DNA of 64,000 nt from Mariniflexile gromovii (GCF_017814435.1 NZ_JAGJCB010000008.1:1-64000); one strand, 5' to 3'; shown: positions 17,644-27,815, counted from the stretch's first letter. Numbers and translations are program-made. The notes: generated by a model from the letters alone, not told the origin.

Positions 17644-18177
17644 ATGTTTTTTGAGACTTACAAAAGCGAATTAATTGCAACTGGAATTCTACTTCTTTTT
17701 CTACTTATTGTTAGGTTTATATCAACAACACTTATTACAAAAATTTCACGAAAAAACGGCATCAACTTAGCACGTATTCACTTGATTAACAGATATGTAT
17801 CAGTCACACTCGTTTTAATAGGACTTTTAATTATTCCTTTTATTTTTGGAACACAACCTCGTGAATTGGCTCTTGTTTTCTCATCTGTTTTTGCCGTCAT
17901 CGGTATTGGTTTATTTGCTATTTGGTCTATTTTAAGCAACATCACTTCAGGTATTATCATGTTCATTTCATTTCCTTATAAAGTAGGAGATAAAATCCAA
18001 ATACACGATAAAGATTTTCCTTTAGAGGGTATTATTGAAGATATTAGAGCTTTTCAACTACACTTGCGTTTAGAAAATGGCGATTTAGTAACTTACCCAA
18101 ACAATTTAATGCTACAAAGAGCCGTAACTCTTATTGAAAAAGATGCTATTGATGATGATGCTATAGACGGTATATAA
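17644..18177 (+). CDS. MscS-family mechanosensitive channel
   Basis: A 177-residue small-conductance mechanosensitive channel homologue. It has three predicted membrane helices (residues ~10-28, 50-70, 75-100), the pore-like stretch 'SNITSGIIMFISFPYKVGDKIQI', and the start of the cytoplasmic beta domain ('GIIEDIRAFQLHLRLENGDLVTYPNNLML'). It is shorter than E. coli MscS (286) and lacks most of the C-terminal vestibule, as many Bacteroidota versions do. It lies 20 bp before corA. Confidence 0.87.
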   Translation: MFFETYKSELIATGILLLFLLIVRFISTTLITKISRKNGINLARIHLINRYVSVTLVLIGLLIIPFIFGTQPRELALVFSSVFAVIGIGLFAIWSILSNITSGIIMFISFPYKVGDKIQIHDKDFPLEGIIEDIRAFQLHLRLENGDLVTYPNNLMLQRAVTLIEKDAIDDDAIDGI

Positions 18178-18197
18178 ATATTCCTTATATTTATTAA

Positions 18198-19265
18198 ATG
18201 GCTAAAAACAGAATTAAAAAGCATCATAAAAAACTGGGGAAAGCTCCCGGTAGTATGATTTATACGGGTAATAAATCTACTAAAAACCTATTTGTTGAAG
18301 TTTTTGATTACAATACCGAAAAATGTATTGAAAAAGAACTTTCAACCATTGAAGAAGCTTTTGATTTTAAACATACAGATTCCGTAACATGGATAAATAT
18401 TAACGGTTTAAACCATGTTGAAGAAATTGAAAAGCTTGGTATTCATTACGATTTACACCCCTTAGTATTAGAAGATTTAGTAAGCATTTCACAACGCCCC
18501 AAAATAGATGAATATGACGATTATTTATTTGTGGTGGTGAAAATGTTGTATCCAGATAAGGATGAAACTATAATATCTGAACAAATCAGTTTTATTCTAG
18601 GAAAAGGTTATGTATTATCATTTCAAGAATCGGAAGGTGATGTTTTTGATGCAGTAAGAGAACGAATTCGCCAAGGAAAAGGTAGAGCCCGCACTATGCA
18701 AGCCGATTATTTACTTTACATTTTGATGGATGCCATAGTGGACCATTACTTTACCATTATAGAAACCTTGGGTGACAAAATTGAAGATTATGAGGATCGT
18801 ATTTTTTCTGGACATGTAGACAAAAATATCAATAAAGACATTCAAGATTTAAAACGGGAAATTCTAAAAATACGTCGTGCCATATTTCCGCTTCGCGAAG
18901 TTATAAACCGCATTGAAAAACACGAAAGCACGCTCATTCTTAAAAAAACAAAAACCTTTTACCGCGATATTTACGACCATTTAATCCAAGTGTCCGAGAA
19001 CATCGATATTTACCGCGAAATGATTTGGAGTTTAATGGATATGTATATGACTACCATTAGCAATAAAATGAACGAGGTTATGAAAGTGCTTACCATCATG
19101 GCATCCATTTTTATTCCATTAACCTTTATTGCTGGTATTTATGGTATGAATTTCGATTACATCCCAGAGTTACATTATAAATACTCTTACTTTATTTTAT
19201 GGGGAGTTATGATTGCAATGTTTCTTGGTATGCTGTATTACTTTAAGCGAAAAAAGTGGCTATAA
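18198..19265 (+). CDS. corA: CorA-family magnesium/cobalt transporter
   Basis: A 355-residue CorA-type divalent-cation channel. It has a large N-terminal cytoplasmic domain, a long helix, and two C-terminal membrane helices with the GMN signature in 'AGIYGMNFDYIPEL', followed by 'WGVMIAMFLGMLYYFKRKKW'. The length is typical for the thermophile-like CorA group. It probably carries Mg2+ into the cell. Confidence 0.94.
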   Translation: MAKNRIKKHHKKLGKAPGSMIYTGNKSTKNLFVEVFDYNTEKCIEKELSTIEEAFDFKHTDSVTWININGLNHVEEIEKLGIHYDLHPLVLEDLVSISQRPKIDEYDDYLFVVVKMLYPDKDETIISEQISFILGKGYVLSFQESEGDVFDAVRERIRQGKGRARTMQADYLLYILMDAIVDHYFTIIETLGDKIEDYEDRIFSGHVDKNINKDIQDLKREILKIRRAIFPLREVINRIEKHESTLILKKTKTFYRDIYDHLIQVSENIDIYREMIWSLMDMYMTTISNKMNEVMKVLTIMASIFIPLTFIAGIYGMNFDYIPELHYKYSYFILWGVMIAMFLGMLYYFKRKKWL

Positions 19266-19384
19266 ACCAAGATTTTATGTCAATTTGACATTTTCTAAAG
19301 GCTTGAAATTCCATGAGGCTTTTTGGTATATTTTTTGAAATTATTCAATAAAATAAATTGTTTAATTTTAAAATGTATTTGAAA

Positions 19385-19846
19385 ATGAAAGCACTTAAAT
19401 TTATTCCAATTTTACTTCTTCTATTTTACAACTGTAACGCACAAACCAAACAAAACAGCGAAGAAAAAGCCTTAAAACCAGAGGAAAACATTCAGGTAAA
19501 CAAAGAATATGATGAGTTTGGCAATTTAACAAAATACGACTCCATTTATTCTTACAGTTACTCTTCCAACGGCAAATTAAGCGACAGTATCAAACTAAAA
19601 TTTAAAAATCACTTCAGCAACCACTCTTTTTTTAATGATTCTTTTTTTGATGATTTCTTTAAACAAGATTCCATTACGGGACATTTCAACCCTCGTAACT
19701 TTTTTTATGATGGTTTTGTAAATCAAGATGAACATATAAAAAGCATGATGAAACGTATGGACTCCATACAACAACAGTTTTTAAACCAAAACTTCCAAAG
19801 CATCATTCCTGCTGAACCCCAAAAAAAAGAATTTAAAAAGATTTAA
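19385..19846 (+). CDS. Hypothetical exported protein
   Basis: I use the ATG at 19385, which opens the signal peptide MKALKFIPILLLLFYNCNAQ; an upstream in-frame start at 19358 adds 9 residues. The NCNA context could serve as a lipobox (YNC). The mature part is hydrophilic and Phe/Asp/Ser-rich ('NHSFFNDSFFDDFFKQDS') with no known domain. A strong terminator follows. Confidence 0.65.
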   Translation: MKALKFIPILLLLFYNCNAQTKQNSEEKALKPEENIQVNKEYDEFGNLTKYDSIYSYSYSSNGKLSDSIKLKFKNHFSNHSFFNDSFFDDFFKQDSITGHFNPRNFFYDGFVNQDEHIKSMMKRMDSIQQQFLNQNFQSIIPAEPQKKEFKKI

Positions 19847-19878
19847 AGTGGCATTTCCAAACCGTTAAATAAAGATTA

Positions 19879-19908
19879 AAACCAGCAAAAATGCTGGTTT
19901 CTTTTATA
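19879..19908 (+). terminator. Rho-independent terminator
   Basis: Perfect stem AAACCAGCA / TGCTGGTTT with a 4-base A loop, followed by CTTTTAT. It closes the preceding exported-protein gene. Confidence 0.8.
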
Positions 19909-19936
19909 TATTTGGCTTTTAGCTAACTATAAAAAC

Positions 19937-22462
19937 ATGCGGAAAATTCTACTTTCTTTTATATTATCCTTTCTTTCATTTTCAATTTCACAAGCCCAAA
20001 AACCAGTAACCCCGTCATCTTCAGAGATTTTTGAATCTATTCAAAAACTAAACTTTTTAGGTTCGGTACTCTATATTGCTGCACACCCCGATGATGAAAA
20101 TACCCGGTTGATTTCATACATGTCCAACCATGTAAAAGCAAGAACCGCATATTTATCGTTAACACGAGGTGATGGCGGACAAAACCTTATTGGCCCGGAA
20201 ATACGTGAACTTTTAGGAGTTATAAGAACACAAGAATTATTGGCTGCAAGAGGTGTTGATGGTGGTGAACAACTATTTACACGTGCCAATGATTTTGGCT
20301 ACTCAAAAGATCCCGAAGAAACCCTAGCTATTTGGAACAAAGATGCGGTTTTAAGCGATGTTGTGTTGGCCATCCGCAAGTTTAAACCAGATATTGTTAT
20401 CAATCGTTTTGACCACAGAACACCTGGCACAACGCACGGGCACCATACAAGTTCCGCGATGTTAAGTTTTGAAGCTTTTGATTTGGCGAATGATAAATCG
20501 GCTTTCCCCGATTTGCTAAAACAAGCCAGTATTTGGCAACCTAAACGTTTATTTTTCAACACAAATTCGTGGTTTTACAGAAGTCAAGAAGACTTTGACA
20601 AAGCCAACAAAAACAATAAATTAAGTTTTGATATTGGTGTTTACTACCCCTTAAAAGGCATGTCCAATAACGAATTGGCATCCTTGGCAAGTAGCCAACA
20701 TTTATGCCAGGGTTTTGGGCGTTTATCGCAACGCGGTACACAAAAAGAATATTTGGAATTTTTAAAAGGTGATGCTTTAACCAATAACGACAATATTTTT
20801 GAAGGCATTGACACCTCTTGGAATCGTGTAAAAGGCGGAAAAGCCATTGGTGATATTCTATATGCAGTTGAAAATAATTTCAATTTTAAAAATCCGTCTA
20901 TCCATATACCACAATTGATGGAGGCTTATAAATTACTTCAAAATATTGAAGATGAACATTGGAAAACCCAAAAAACAAAAGAATTAAAATCGATTATTGA
21001 AATGTGTGCTGGTTTGTATTTGGAAGCTTCAGCTGAAGCTCCAACAAGTACTCCAAATCAAACCGTGAAAATTAATATTGAGGCTTTAAATAGAAGCAAC
21101 CAAAACATTGTTATAGAAAACATTAAACAAGGTGATGGAAAAACAGTTTCAAAAAATTTAGAATTAAAGTATAATGATTCTGAAAAGTTTGAAACTACCT
21201 ATTTTATTTCAAATAATGAAGCTTACACCTCACCCTATTGGTTAAACAAAAAAGGCACTTTAGGGATGTATAAAGTTGAAAACAGGGAGCTGATTGGTTT
21301 ACCTGAAACCCCTAAAAATGTGGTTATTGATTTCAACTTAAAAATCAATAATGTTCCCATTACCATCAGTAAACCTGTAATTTATCGCTATTCAAAACCT
21401 GATAAAGGCGAATTGTACCGTCCGTTTGAAATCATTCCAGAAGCTTCGGCTAAAATTTCAGAAAAAGTTATCATCTTCAGCAATGACAAACAACGTGATA
21501 TTCAAGTTATAGTAAAAGCTGGTCGGGATAATTTAGAAGGTTTTGTTGAAATTAACCATCCTAAAGATTGGAACGTTTTCCCCGAAAAGCAAAAAGTGAA
21601 TATTGTTCATAAAGGAGAAGAGCAAACGGTTACGTTCACCATAATACCTCCTAAAAATCAAAGTGAAGGTTACATAAATCCTGTAGTTCATGTTGATGAT
21701 AAAACATATACCAAAGAGCTTATAGAAATCAATTATGAACACATCCCTTTCCAAACGGTTTTGCTTCCTAGCGAAAGTAAAATTGTGCGTTTAGACATTA
21801 AAAAGAAAGGTGAAAACATTGCCTATATTGCTGGTGCTGGCGATGTAGTTCCTGAAAGTTTACAACAAATTGGTTACAATGTTTTAACCTTAAATCCGGT
21901 TGATATCAATGCTGAAACTTTAAGCAGGTTTGATGCCGTTGTTGTTGGTATTAGAGCTTATAATGTGGTTGAAAACCTAGAGTTTAAACAACAAATTTTA
22001 TTCGATTTTGTTGCCAATGGCGGTAATATGGTTGTGCAATACAACACTAGTAGAGGTTTAAATATTAATAACATAGCGCCTTATCCTTTGAAATTATCTA
22101 GCGATAGGGTTACCGATGAAAATACTGAAGTCCGTTTTTTAAATCCCACGCACCCTATTTTAAATTATCCGAACAAAATCACCCAAACAGATTTTGAAGG
22201 ATGGACCCAAGAACGCGGTTTGTACTTTCCAAATTCATGGGACGCTAAATTCACCCCTATTCTATCTATGAACGATAAAAACGAAAAGCCAAAAGATGGC
22301 AGCTTGTTGGTTGCCAAACATGGAAAAGGTTATTATATATACACAGGATTGAGCTTTTTCAGGGAATTCCCCGAAGGTGTATCAGGCGCCTACAGATTGT
22401 TTGCCAACATGCTTTCTATTGGAAAAGAAGATTTAAAACCAGCATCTAAACTGAACAATTAA
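19937..22462 (+). CDS. PIG-L (LmbE) family deacetylase, exported
   Basis: An 841-residue protein with a signal peptide (ILLSFILSFLSFSISQAQ). It has an N-terminal PIG-L zinc deacetylase domain with the metal-binding AAHPDDEN, 'LTRGDGGQN' and 'HTSSAMLSFEAF' motifs, within roughly residues 40-250. The C-terminal ~550 residues include a beta-sandwich region (~370-600) and a class-I-glutamine-amidotransferase-like fold ('RFDAVVVGIRAYNVVENLE', 'NGGNMVVQYNTSRG'). PIG-L enzymes remove acetyl groups from GlcNAc-containing compounds; this long exported form probably acts on a sugar or glycoconjugate in the periplasm. It heads a group with the symporter and oxidoreductase genes. Confidence 0.88.
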   Translation: MRKILLSFILSFLSFSISQAQKPVTPSSSEIFESIQKLNFLGSVLYIAAHPDDENTRLISYMSNHVKARTAYLSLTRGDGGQNLIGPEIRELLGVIRTQELLAARGVDGGEQLFTRANDFGYSKDPEETLAIWNKDAVLSDVVLAIRKFKPDIVINRFDHRTPGTTHGHHTSSAMLSFEAFDLANDKSAFPDLLKQASIWQPKRLFFNTNSWFYRSQEDFDKANKNNKLSFDIGVYYPLKGMSNNELASLASSQHLCQGFGRLSQRGTQKEYLEFLKGDALTNNDNIFEGIDTSWNRVKGGKAIGDILYAVENNFNFKNPSIHIPQLMEAYKLLQNIEDEHWKTQKTKELKSIIEMCAGLYLEASAEAPTSTPNQTVKINIEALNRSNQNIVIENIKQGDGKTVSKNLELKYNDSEKFETTYFISNNEAYTSPYWLNKKGTLGMYKVENRELIGLPETPKNVVIDFNLKINNVPITISKPVIYRYSKPDKGELYRPFEIIPEASAKISEKVIIFSNDKQRDIQVIVKAGRDNLEGFVEINHPKDWNVFPEKQKVNIVHKGEEQTVTFTIIPPKNQSEGYINPVVHVDDKTYTKELIEINYEHIPFQTVLLPSESKIVRLDIKKKGENIAYIAGAGDVVPESLQQIGYNVLTLNPVDINAETLSRFDAVVVGIRAYNVVENLEFKQQILFDFVANGGNMVVQYNTSRGLNINNIAPYPLKLSSDRVTDENTEVRFLNPTHPILNYPNKITQTDFEGWTQERGLYFPNSWDAKFTPILSMNDKNEKPKDGSLLVAKHGKGYYIYTGLSFFREFPEGVSGAYRLFANMLSIGKEDLKPASKLNN

Positions 22463-22464
22463 CC

Positions 22465-22575
22465 ATGAGTAACGAAAAACAAACCAAACAACCTTGGTTA
22501 AAACTGTATTCCATCGTTTTAATAGCCAACGCTGTCTATTTTATCCTGTTTTATCTAATCATGCAAGCCTTTTAA
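22465..22575 (+). CDS. Small single-pass membrane protein (36 aa)
   Basis: ATG at 22465 to TAA at 22573-22575, fitting exactly between the deacetylase stop and the symporter ATG at 22577. The protein has a charged N-terminus (MSNEKQTKQPWLK) and one hydrophobic helix (YSIVLIANAVYFILFYLIM). Position and size suggest a small accessory subunit of the symporter or a translational-coupling leader; this is inference. Confidence 0.65.
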   Translation: MSNEKQTKQPWLKLYSIVLIANAVYFILFYLIMQAF

Positions 22576-22576
22576 T

Positions 22577-24289
22577 ATGCAAACACTAAGCTTGATAGAT
22601 TGGGTTGTTTTAAGTGCTACGTTGCTTGCTATTGTGGTATATGGCACTTGGCAAACACGGGGAAGTAAAAATGTTCAAGATTATTTAAAAGGTGGGAATA
22701 CCTCAAAATGGTGGACCATTGGTTTATCCGTTATGGCTACCCAAGCCAGTGCTATTACCTTTCTTTCCACGCCAGGACAAGCATTTAACGACGGCATGGG
22801 TTTCGTGCAATTTTATTTTGGGTTGCCTATTGCCATGGTAGTTATTTGCATGGTGTTTATTCCGTTGTACCATAGGTTAAATGTGTACACCGCTTACGAA
22901 TTTTTAGAAAAACGCTTCGATTTAAAAACCAGAACTTTAACCGCTATATTGTTTTTAATACAACGCGGTTTAGCCGCTGGCATTACCATTTTTGCCCCTG
23001 CTATTATTCTATCGGTTGTATTGGGTTGGGATTTATTGACCCTCAACATCATCATAGGTGTTTTAGTAATTGTCTATACGGTTTCTGGTGGTACACGTGC
23101 CGTAAACGTGACGCAAAAGCATCAAATGGTGGTGATTTTTATTGGCATGTTGGTAGCCTTCTTTTTAATTGTAGATAAACTTCCGGAAGACATCACCTTT
23201 AGCAAAGCACTTTCTATTGCAGGTGCCAATGGGAAGATGGACATATTGGATTTTTCATTCGATTTGAACAACCGCTATACTTTTTGGAGTGGTATTATTG
23301 GCGGTACGTTTTTAATGCTCTCGTATTTTGGAACCGATCAAAGCCAAGTACAACGCTATCTTTCAGGGAAATCGGTTAAAGAAATGCAATTGGGACTGAT
23401 TTTTAATGGCATACTGAAAGTACCTATGCAATTTTTTATCCTTTTGGTTGGGGTTATGGTTTTTGTTTTTTATCAATTTAATAAAGCGCCCATCAACTTC
23501 AATCCAACAGCCACTCAATTGGTTTTAAATTCGAAATATGCCGAGGAATTTAAAAGTCTTCAACAAGAACAACAATATCATTTTGAAGAGAAACAGGTAC
23601 TCATAAAATCGCTGTTAAATTCTGAAAACGAAACAACTTCAGAAGCTATTTCAAAATCCAATAAAGCTAGTGATTCCATTAGAAATAAAGCAAGAAACTT
23701 AATTGATAAAGTATCACAAAACCAAAGCATTAAAGTTGAAAGCAATGATAAAGATTATGTTTTTATCCATTTCATTTTAAACAACTTACCACGCGGACTT
23801 ATTGGTTTGCTATTAGCCGTTATTTTAAGTGCCGCCATGTCTAGCACATCCAGTGAACTGAACGCTTTAGGATCTACAACCACCATCGATTTATACAAAC
23901 GAAACACTCCTGAAAAGACCGAAGAGCACATGGTTAAAGCATCCAAATGGTTTACGTTTGCATGGGGAATCATCGCCATTGGGGTAGCTTGTATTGCTAA
24001 TCTTGCCGAAAATTTAATTCAGCTTGTAAACATTATTGGATCTATTTTTTACGGGAATGTACTAGGTATCTTTTTACTGGCATTTTTCTTTAAATTTGTA
24101 AAGGGTCAAGCGGTGTTTATAGCGGCATTAATTACCCAAGTTATTGTAATTGCACTGTATTTTCTAGATGTATACAATCATATCAATTTGCCTTTTTTAT
24201 GGCTAAACTTTGTAGGTTGCGCTATTGTTATTGCCATAGCATGTAGCCTTCAATTAATTATTAAAAATGACGACACAATCCGAAATTAA
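22577..24289 (+). CDS. Sodium:solute symporter (SSS family)
   Basis: A 570-residue transporter with about 13 hydrophobic segments, of the LeuT-fold SSS family. Typical features are 'WTIGLSVMATQASAITFLSTPGQAF', 'YTAYEFLEKRFDLKTRTLTA', 'YFGTDQSQVQRYLSGKS' and 'GLLLAVILSAAMSSTSSELNALGST' (the Na2-site Ser/Thr). A hydrophilic insertion of about 90 residues (~325-410) is unusual in length and predicted helical. It probably imports a sugar or sugar acid with Na+, in keeping with its neighbours. It overlaps the next gene by 23 bp. Confidence 0.92.
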   Translation: MQTLSLIDWVVLSATLLAIVVYGTWQTRGSKNVQDYLKGGNTSKWWTIGLSVMATQASAITFLSTPGQAFNDGMGFVQFYFGLPIAMVVICMVFIPLYHRLNVYTAYEFLEKRFDLKTRTLTAILFLIQRGLAAGITIFAPAIILSVVLGWDLLTLNIIIGVLVIVYTVSGGTRAVNVTQKHQMVVIFIGMLVAFFLIVDKLPEDITFSKALSIAGANGKMDILDFSFDLNNRYTFWSGIIGGTFLMLSYFGTDQSQVQRYLSGKSVKEMQLGLIFNGILKVPMQFFILLVGVMVFVFYQFNKAPINFNPTATQLVLNSKYAEEFKSLQQEQQYHFEEKQVLIKSLLNSENETTSEAISKSNKASDSIRNKARNLIDKVSQNQSIKVESNDKDYVFIHFILNNLPRGLIGLLLAVILSAAMSSTSSELNALGSTTTIDLYKRNTPEKTEEHMVKASKWFTFAWGIIAIGVACIANLAENLIQLVNIIGSIFYGNVLGIFLLAFFFKFVKGQAVFIAALITQVIVIALYFLDVYNHINLPFLWLNFVGCAIVIAIACSLQLIIKNDDTIRN

Positions 24290-25253
24290 AAAAATAAAAT
24301 GGGGCATAATTGGACTGGGCTCCATTGCCAACAAATTTGCAACCGATTTAGCGACCATTGACGATGCTGAATTATACGCGGTGGCATCAAGAGACCAAGA
24401 AAAAGCTGATTATTTTGCCGATAAACATAATGCTAGAAAAGCTTATGGCAGTTATGAGGCATTGGCAAACGATTCTGAAATTGATGCTGTTTATATTGCC
24501 ACACCGCATGCTTTGCATAAAGAAAATGCCATGATGTGTATAGAAAAAGGCATTGCCGTTTTAGGTGAAAAACCTTTTGCTATGAATGCTGCGGAAGTAG
24601 ACCAAATGATAGCCAAAGCCAAAGAAAAAAATGTGTTACTCATGGAAGCGCTTTGGACCTACTTTTTACCACATTATCAATTTGTTTTAAATGAATTAAA
24701 GAACAAAACCTACGGCGATATTTTAAAAATTGAAAGTGATTTTGGGTTTCAACGCCCGTACAATACAAAAGCCAGATTGTTCAACAAAACCATGGGTGGC
24801 GGTAGTTTATTGGATATTGGCATCTACCCTATTTTTACAGCCCTTTCTACGCTTGGTTTGCCTAAAAACATGGAAGCATCGGCTACTTTTTTTGAAAATA
24901 GCACCGACTCTACCTGCAGTATGGTTTTTGATTATGATAATGGTGCAAAAGCCCATTTAAAAAGTTCGCTGTTAGAAGTGTTACCAACACAAGCCATTTT
25001 TTATTGTGAAAAAGGAACTCTTAAAATTGACACCCAATTTCATGCACCAACAACGGTTACTATCATAGCGAATGGCAAAGAAGAAACAAAAGATTTTGGC
25101 TATAATACTATTGGCTACAACTTTGAAACCATTCACTTTAACCAACTCCTTAGGGAAGGTAAAACTGAAAGTGATATTATGACTTTTGAATTCAGTAGAA
25201 ACCTCATAAAAACACTTGATGGTGTTAGAAACATAATAGGATTGGAATATTAA
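24267..25253 (+). CDS. Gfo/Idh/MocA-family oxidoreductase
   Basis: A 328-residue NAD(P)-dependent oxidoreductase. It has an N-terminal Rossmann fold (WGIIGLGSIANKFATDL), the conserved EKP catalytic motif in 'AVLGEKPFAMN', and the C-terminal alpha/beta substrate domain ('GGGSLLDIGIYPIFTA'). The family oxidises or reduces sugars, inositols and related alcohols. Tight coupling to the symporter suggests both work on one imported sugar-like compound. Confidence 0.92.
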   Translation: MTTQSEIKKIKWGIIGLGSIANKFATDLATIDDAELYAVASRDQEKADYFADKHNARKAYGSYEALANDSEIDAVYIATPHALHKENAMMCIEKGIAVLGEKPFAMNAAEVDQMIAKAKEKNVLLMEALWTYFLPHYQFVLNELKNKTYGDILKIESDFGFQRPYNTKARLFNKTMGGGSLLDIGIYPIFTALSTLGLPKNMEASATFFENSTDSTCSMVFDYDNGAKAHLKSSLLEVLPTQAIFYCEKGTLKIDTQFHAPTTVTIIANGKEETKDFGYNTIGYNFETIHFNQLLREGKTESDIMTFEFSRNLIKTLDGVRNIIGLEY

Positions 25254-25255
25254 AT

Positions 25256-25287
25256 AAAAAAGCGCCACTATAAAAGTGGCGCTTTTT
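25256..25287 (+). terminator. Rho-independent terminator
   Basis: Perfect 9-bp stem AGCGCCACT / AGTGGCGCT with loop ATAAA, flanked by A-runs and T-runs, just after the oxidoreductase stop. It can act in both directions and may also serve the convergent DUF2911 gene. Confidence 0.88.
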
Positions 25288-25334
25288 CATGTATAATAGT
25301 TTCTAAACTTCTAGAAATCTAAACCATCTATAAC

Positions 25335-26186
25335 TTACATTCCTGCCCACTCCTTCATCGAGTCGTTATTCATCTTAACATAATCCGCATTTCCTGCTTT
25401 TTCAGCAGCAGCTAACGATTTTTTTGCAGCAGCAATAGCACCTTTTTTATCTCCAAACTTTGCATAAATTAACGACTGTTGTCTTAATTGCCAAAACGCT
25501 ACTTTATCGCCTGCCATGGTAATTGCTTTATCAATCCAAGTTTTAGCTTGCTTAATGTCTTTTCCTTCTTGCAAATAATAAACGGCAGCAGCATAGTAAT
25601 CGTTTCCGGTTGGTGTTCCATTCATAACATCATTTATATTGGCAAGCACCATATCATCCGTTGGAACTTCTATTGTAACACCTACATAAACACTTTCCCA
25701 TAGCATTCCTAGCACTGCAGAACTACTAGTTAAATCATCAAAAGTCATAGTAAAAGTTTCTATTTTAACAGGCATTGGGTACACCTCGGCATTAACCATA
25801 GCCACCACTTTAGAATCGTCCCACTCTTTAGGCAATCCAGAATTAGAGGCTTCGTTGTAAAACACAACGTTCCAAGAGGTTTCATTTGGTGTTACAAAAA
25901 TAGCATAGCTACCTGCTTTTAATTTATTATCTCCAATGGTTACATCGGTACTAAACGTAATTTTTGTATTAGCATTGGCACCTAAACGCCAAAGTTTTCC
26001 GTAAGGCACTAAATCGCCAAAAATAACCCGATCCCTCATAGATGGTCTGGAGTATTCAAGTACCACATCGGTTAAACCAACTTTTTGTTCTACTTTACTA
26101 AATGGACTCGGTTGTGGGGTTTTAATTTGAGCATCAACAGAATAGACTGCTGTTATTGCCATTAAAATCAGTAGTAATTTTTTCAT
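25335..26186 (-). CDS. DUF2911 domain protein with C-terminal TPR-like helices
   Basis: A 283-residue exported protein. The ATG at 26186 opens the signal peptide MKKLLLILMAITAVYSVDAQ; one more in-frame ATG lies 6 bp upstream. Residues ~25-170 form the DUF2911 domain ('LEYSRPSMRDRVIFGDLVPYGKLWRLGANANT'). The C-terminal 100 residues are helical and TPR-like, rich in Ala/Lys. The protein probably sits in the periplasm. Function unknown. Confidence 0.85.
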   Translation of the reverse strand: MKKLLLILMAITAVYSVDAQIKTPQPSPFSKVEQKVGLTDVVLEYSRPSMRDRVIFGDLVPYGKLWRLGANANTKITFSTDVTIGDNKLKAGSYAIFVTPNETSWNVVFYNEASNSGLPKEWDDSKVVAMVNAEVYPMPVKIETFTMTFDDLTSSSAVLGMLWESVYVGVTIEVPTDDMVLANINDVMNGTPTGNDYYAAAVYYLQEGKDIKQAKTWIDKAITMAGDKVAFWQLRQQSLIYAKFGDKKGAIAAAKKSLAAAEKAGNADYVKMNNDSMKEWAGM

Positions 26187-26498
26187 AATCAATATTTTTA
26201 AGTTTTTATAAAATTAAGGAATCGTACCTTCTAAATTGTTAACAAAAGCTTAAATTACATGATTTTAAGCTTGTTGTTATTTGTTTAAATATATTTCTAT
26301 AATTTTTAGTAATTAGTCTAGCAACACTAAGATTGTTTGCGTTATTGCTTCACTAAACACTTTCATTTTCAAATCAAATTAATATTACTTACACATGTTT
26401 TCGTTTGTTTGAAATTAAATTTAATTAGTCCTACATATCTGTTGATTTAAGACTTACTTTTGCAAAATCTTAATTTTAAGTTATTCTTTAAAAACAAT

Positions 26499-27398
26499 AT
26501 GATTCAAAAGATAATAACCATTTTTATATTATTTTCTTCTTTTATTACTACATCACAAACACGATATGTTGATCGGGTTTTTGACAGTATTTCATCTAAA
26601 ACATACACGTATTCCATACGGGGTAAGGACACTTTAAAATTAGATGTTTACCAACCAAAAAATGATTCCATACTTGGTAGACCACTTTTTGTAATCATAC
26701 ATGGTGGAGGTTTTATGAAAGGTGAACGCAATGAACCTTCCTTAATATATTTGGCCGAAAATGTTGCTAAAAAAGGATTTGTTGTAGCTTCAATTGACTA
26801 CAGATTAGTTAAAAATAAACTTATTAATTGCAGTTATCCTGCTAACGATAAAATAAAAGCGTTCTCAAACGGAGCTGAAGATTTACTAAATGCGTTGCAA
26901 TTTCTTAAAAAGTATAAGAATACATTTTTAATAGACGATAGTAAAATAATATTGTTTGGTGTTAGCGCTGGTGGTGAAACAGCTTTAAATATAGTTTATA
27001 ACAGAGATTTTGTTATAAAAAACAAAGAACTTTATAAAGATATTAAGCCAGCAGCAGTAATTTCACTTTCCGGCGCGATATTTAAACCCGATTTAATAAC
27101 CAAAGAAAATTCAATTCCTACGGTATTGTATCATGGTGTAAATGATAAAGTGGTGCCTTACAATACCAGTTCCCACCAATCTTGCTTGCCAACTTCTCCA
27201 GGCTTTCTGTTTTTAAGTGGTTCTAAAATTATTTCAGAAAAATTAGAGCTTAACAATACTAGTTTTCTATTATACAGTTACTTGAATAAAGGACATGATA
27301 TTTTTAATTTACCCATTGACGATTTTTACCAAGCATTTGTGTTCGTTAATAAAACGGTATTCAACAACAAATTCTACCAAGCTAAAATTACGCAATAG
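26499..27398 (+). CDS. Exported alpha/beta hydrolase (esterase/lipase-like)
   Basis: I use the ATG at 26499 because it opens the signal peptide MIQKIITIFILFSSFITTSQ; a TTG at 26460 is less likely. It has the oxyanion-hole motif IIHGGGFMKGE, nucleophile elbow GVSAGG, a candidate acid in 'YHGVNDKVVPY' and catalytic His in 'NKGHDIF'. This fits the hormone-sensitive-lipase/BD-FAE group of esterases acting on acylated carbohydrates or small esters in the periplasm. Substrate unknown. Confidence 0.85.
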   Translation: MIQKIITIFILFSSFITTSQTRYVDRVFDSISSKTYTYSIRGKDTLKLDVYQPKNDSILGRPLFVIIHGGGFMKGERNEPSLIYLAENVAKKGFVVASIDYRLVKNKLINCSYPANDKIKAFSNGAEDLLNALQFLKKYKNTFLIDDSKIILFGVSAGGETALNIVYNRDFVIKNKELYKDIKPAAVISLSGAIFKPDLITKENSIPTVLYHGVNDKVVPYNTSSHQSCLPTSPGFLFLSGSKIISEKLELNNTSFLLYSYLNKGHDIFNLPIDDFYQAFVFVNKTVFNNKFYQAKITQ

Positions 27399-27815
27399 CA
27401 TCATTAATTAGATGTTTCGCTATTACTCATAATCTGATGTCATCTCTAGCTCACATTCAGTAATTCATATATATATTTTGCTTTTCGTTACTGTATTTAA
27501 TAATGAAATTGTTATGACAATAAATTTTTGTTTAATATTTATAATAAAACATTAAACATTTTATATATTTGTATAAAACATATTACCTGTTATAGCCAGA
27601 GGTATTTCTAATAGAGACTATTTCTAAGCAAGTGCAAAAACTTTTTATAAGTAAAGTTAGAAGCGTTTTATCTAAGATAATCTGTCGATGACATTAATAC
27701 CCTCAAAATAAAACACGTTAAAATCAATGGTCTAGGTGCTTATTTTTATTCGAAACTTAAAACAACATTAATTTAACAACACCTAAGAAAGATATAGGAA
27801 ACCAAATCATAAAAC
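27399..27815. other. Intergenic region, 417 bp, no gene seen
   Basis: AT-rich stretch with no convincing reading frame and no clear hairpin terminator. A possible -7 element TATATTTG occurs at about 27563-27570, but no matching TTTG lies 19 bp upstream. I see nothing else that can be supported. Confidence 0.5.

Noticed and set aside
27399-27815. A small RNA or riboswitch in front of the DUF2867 gene
   Set aside because: No stable conserved hairpin, no terminator and no known riboswitch motif could be seen.
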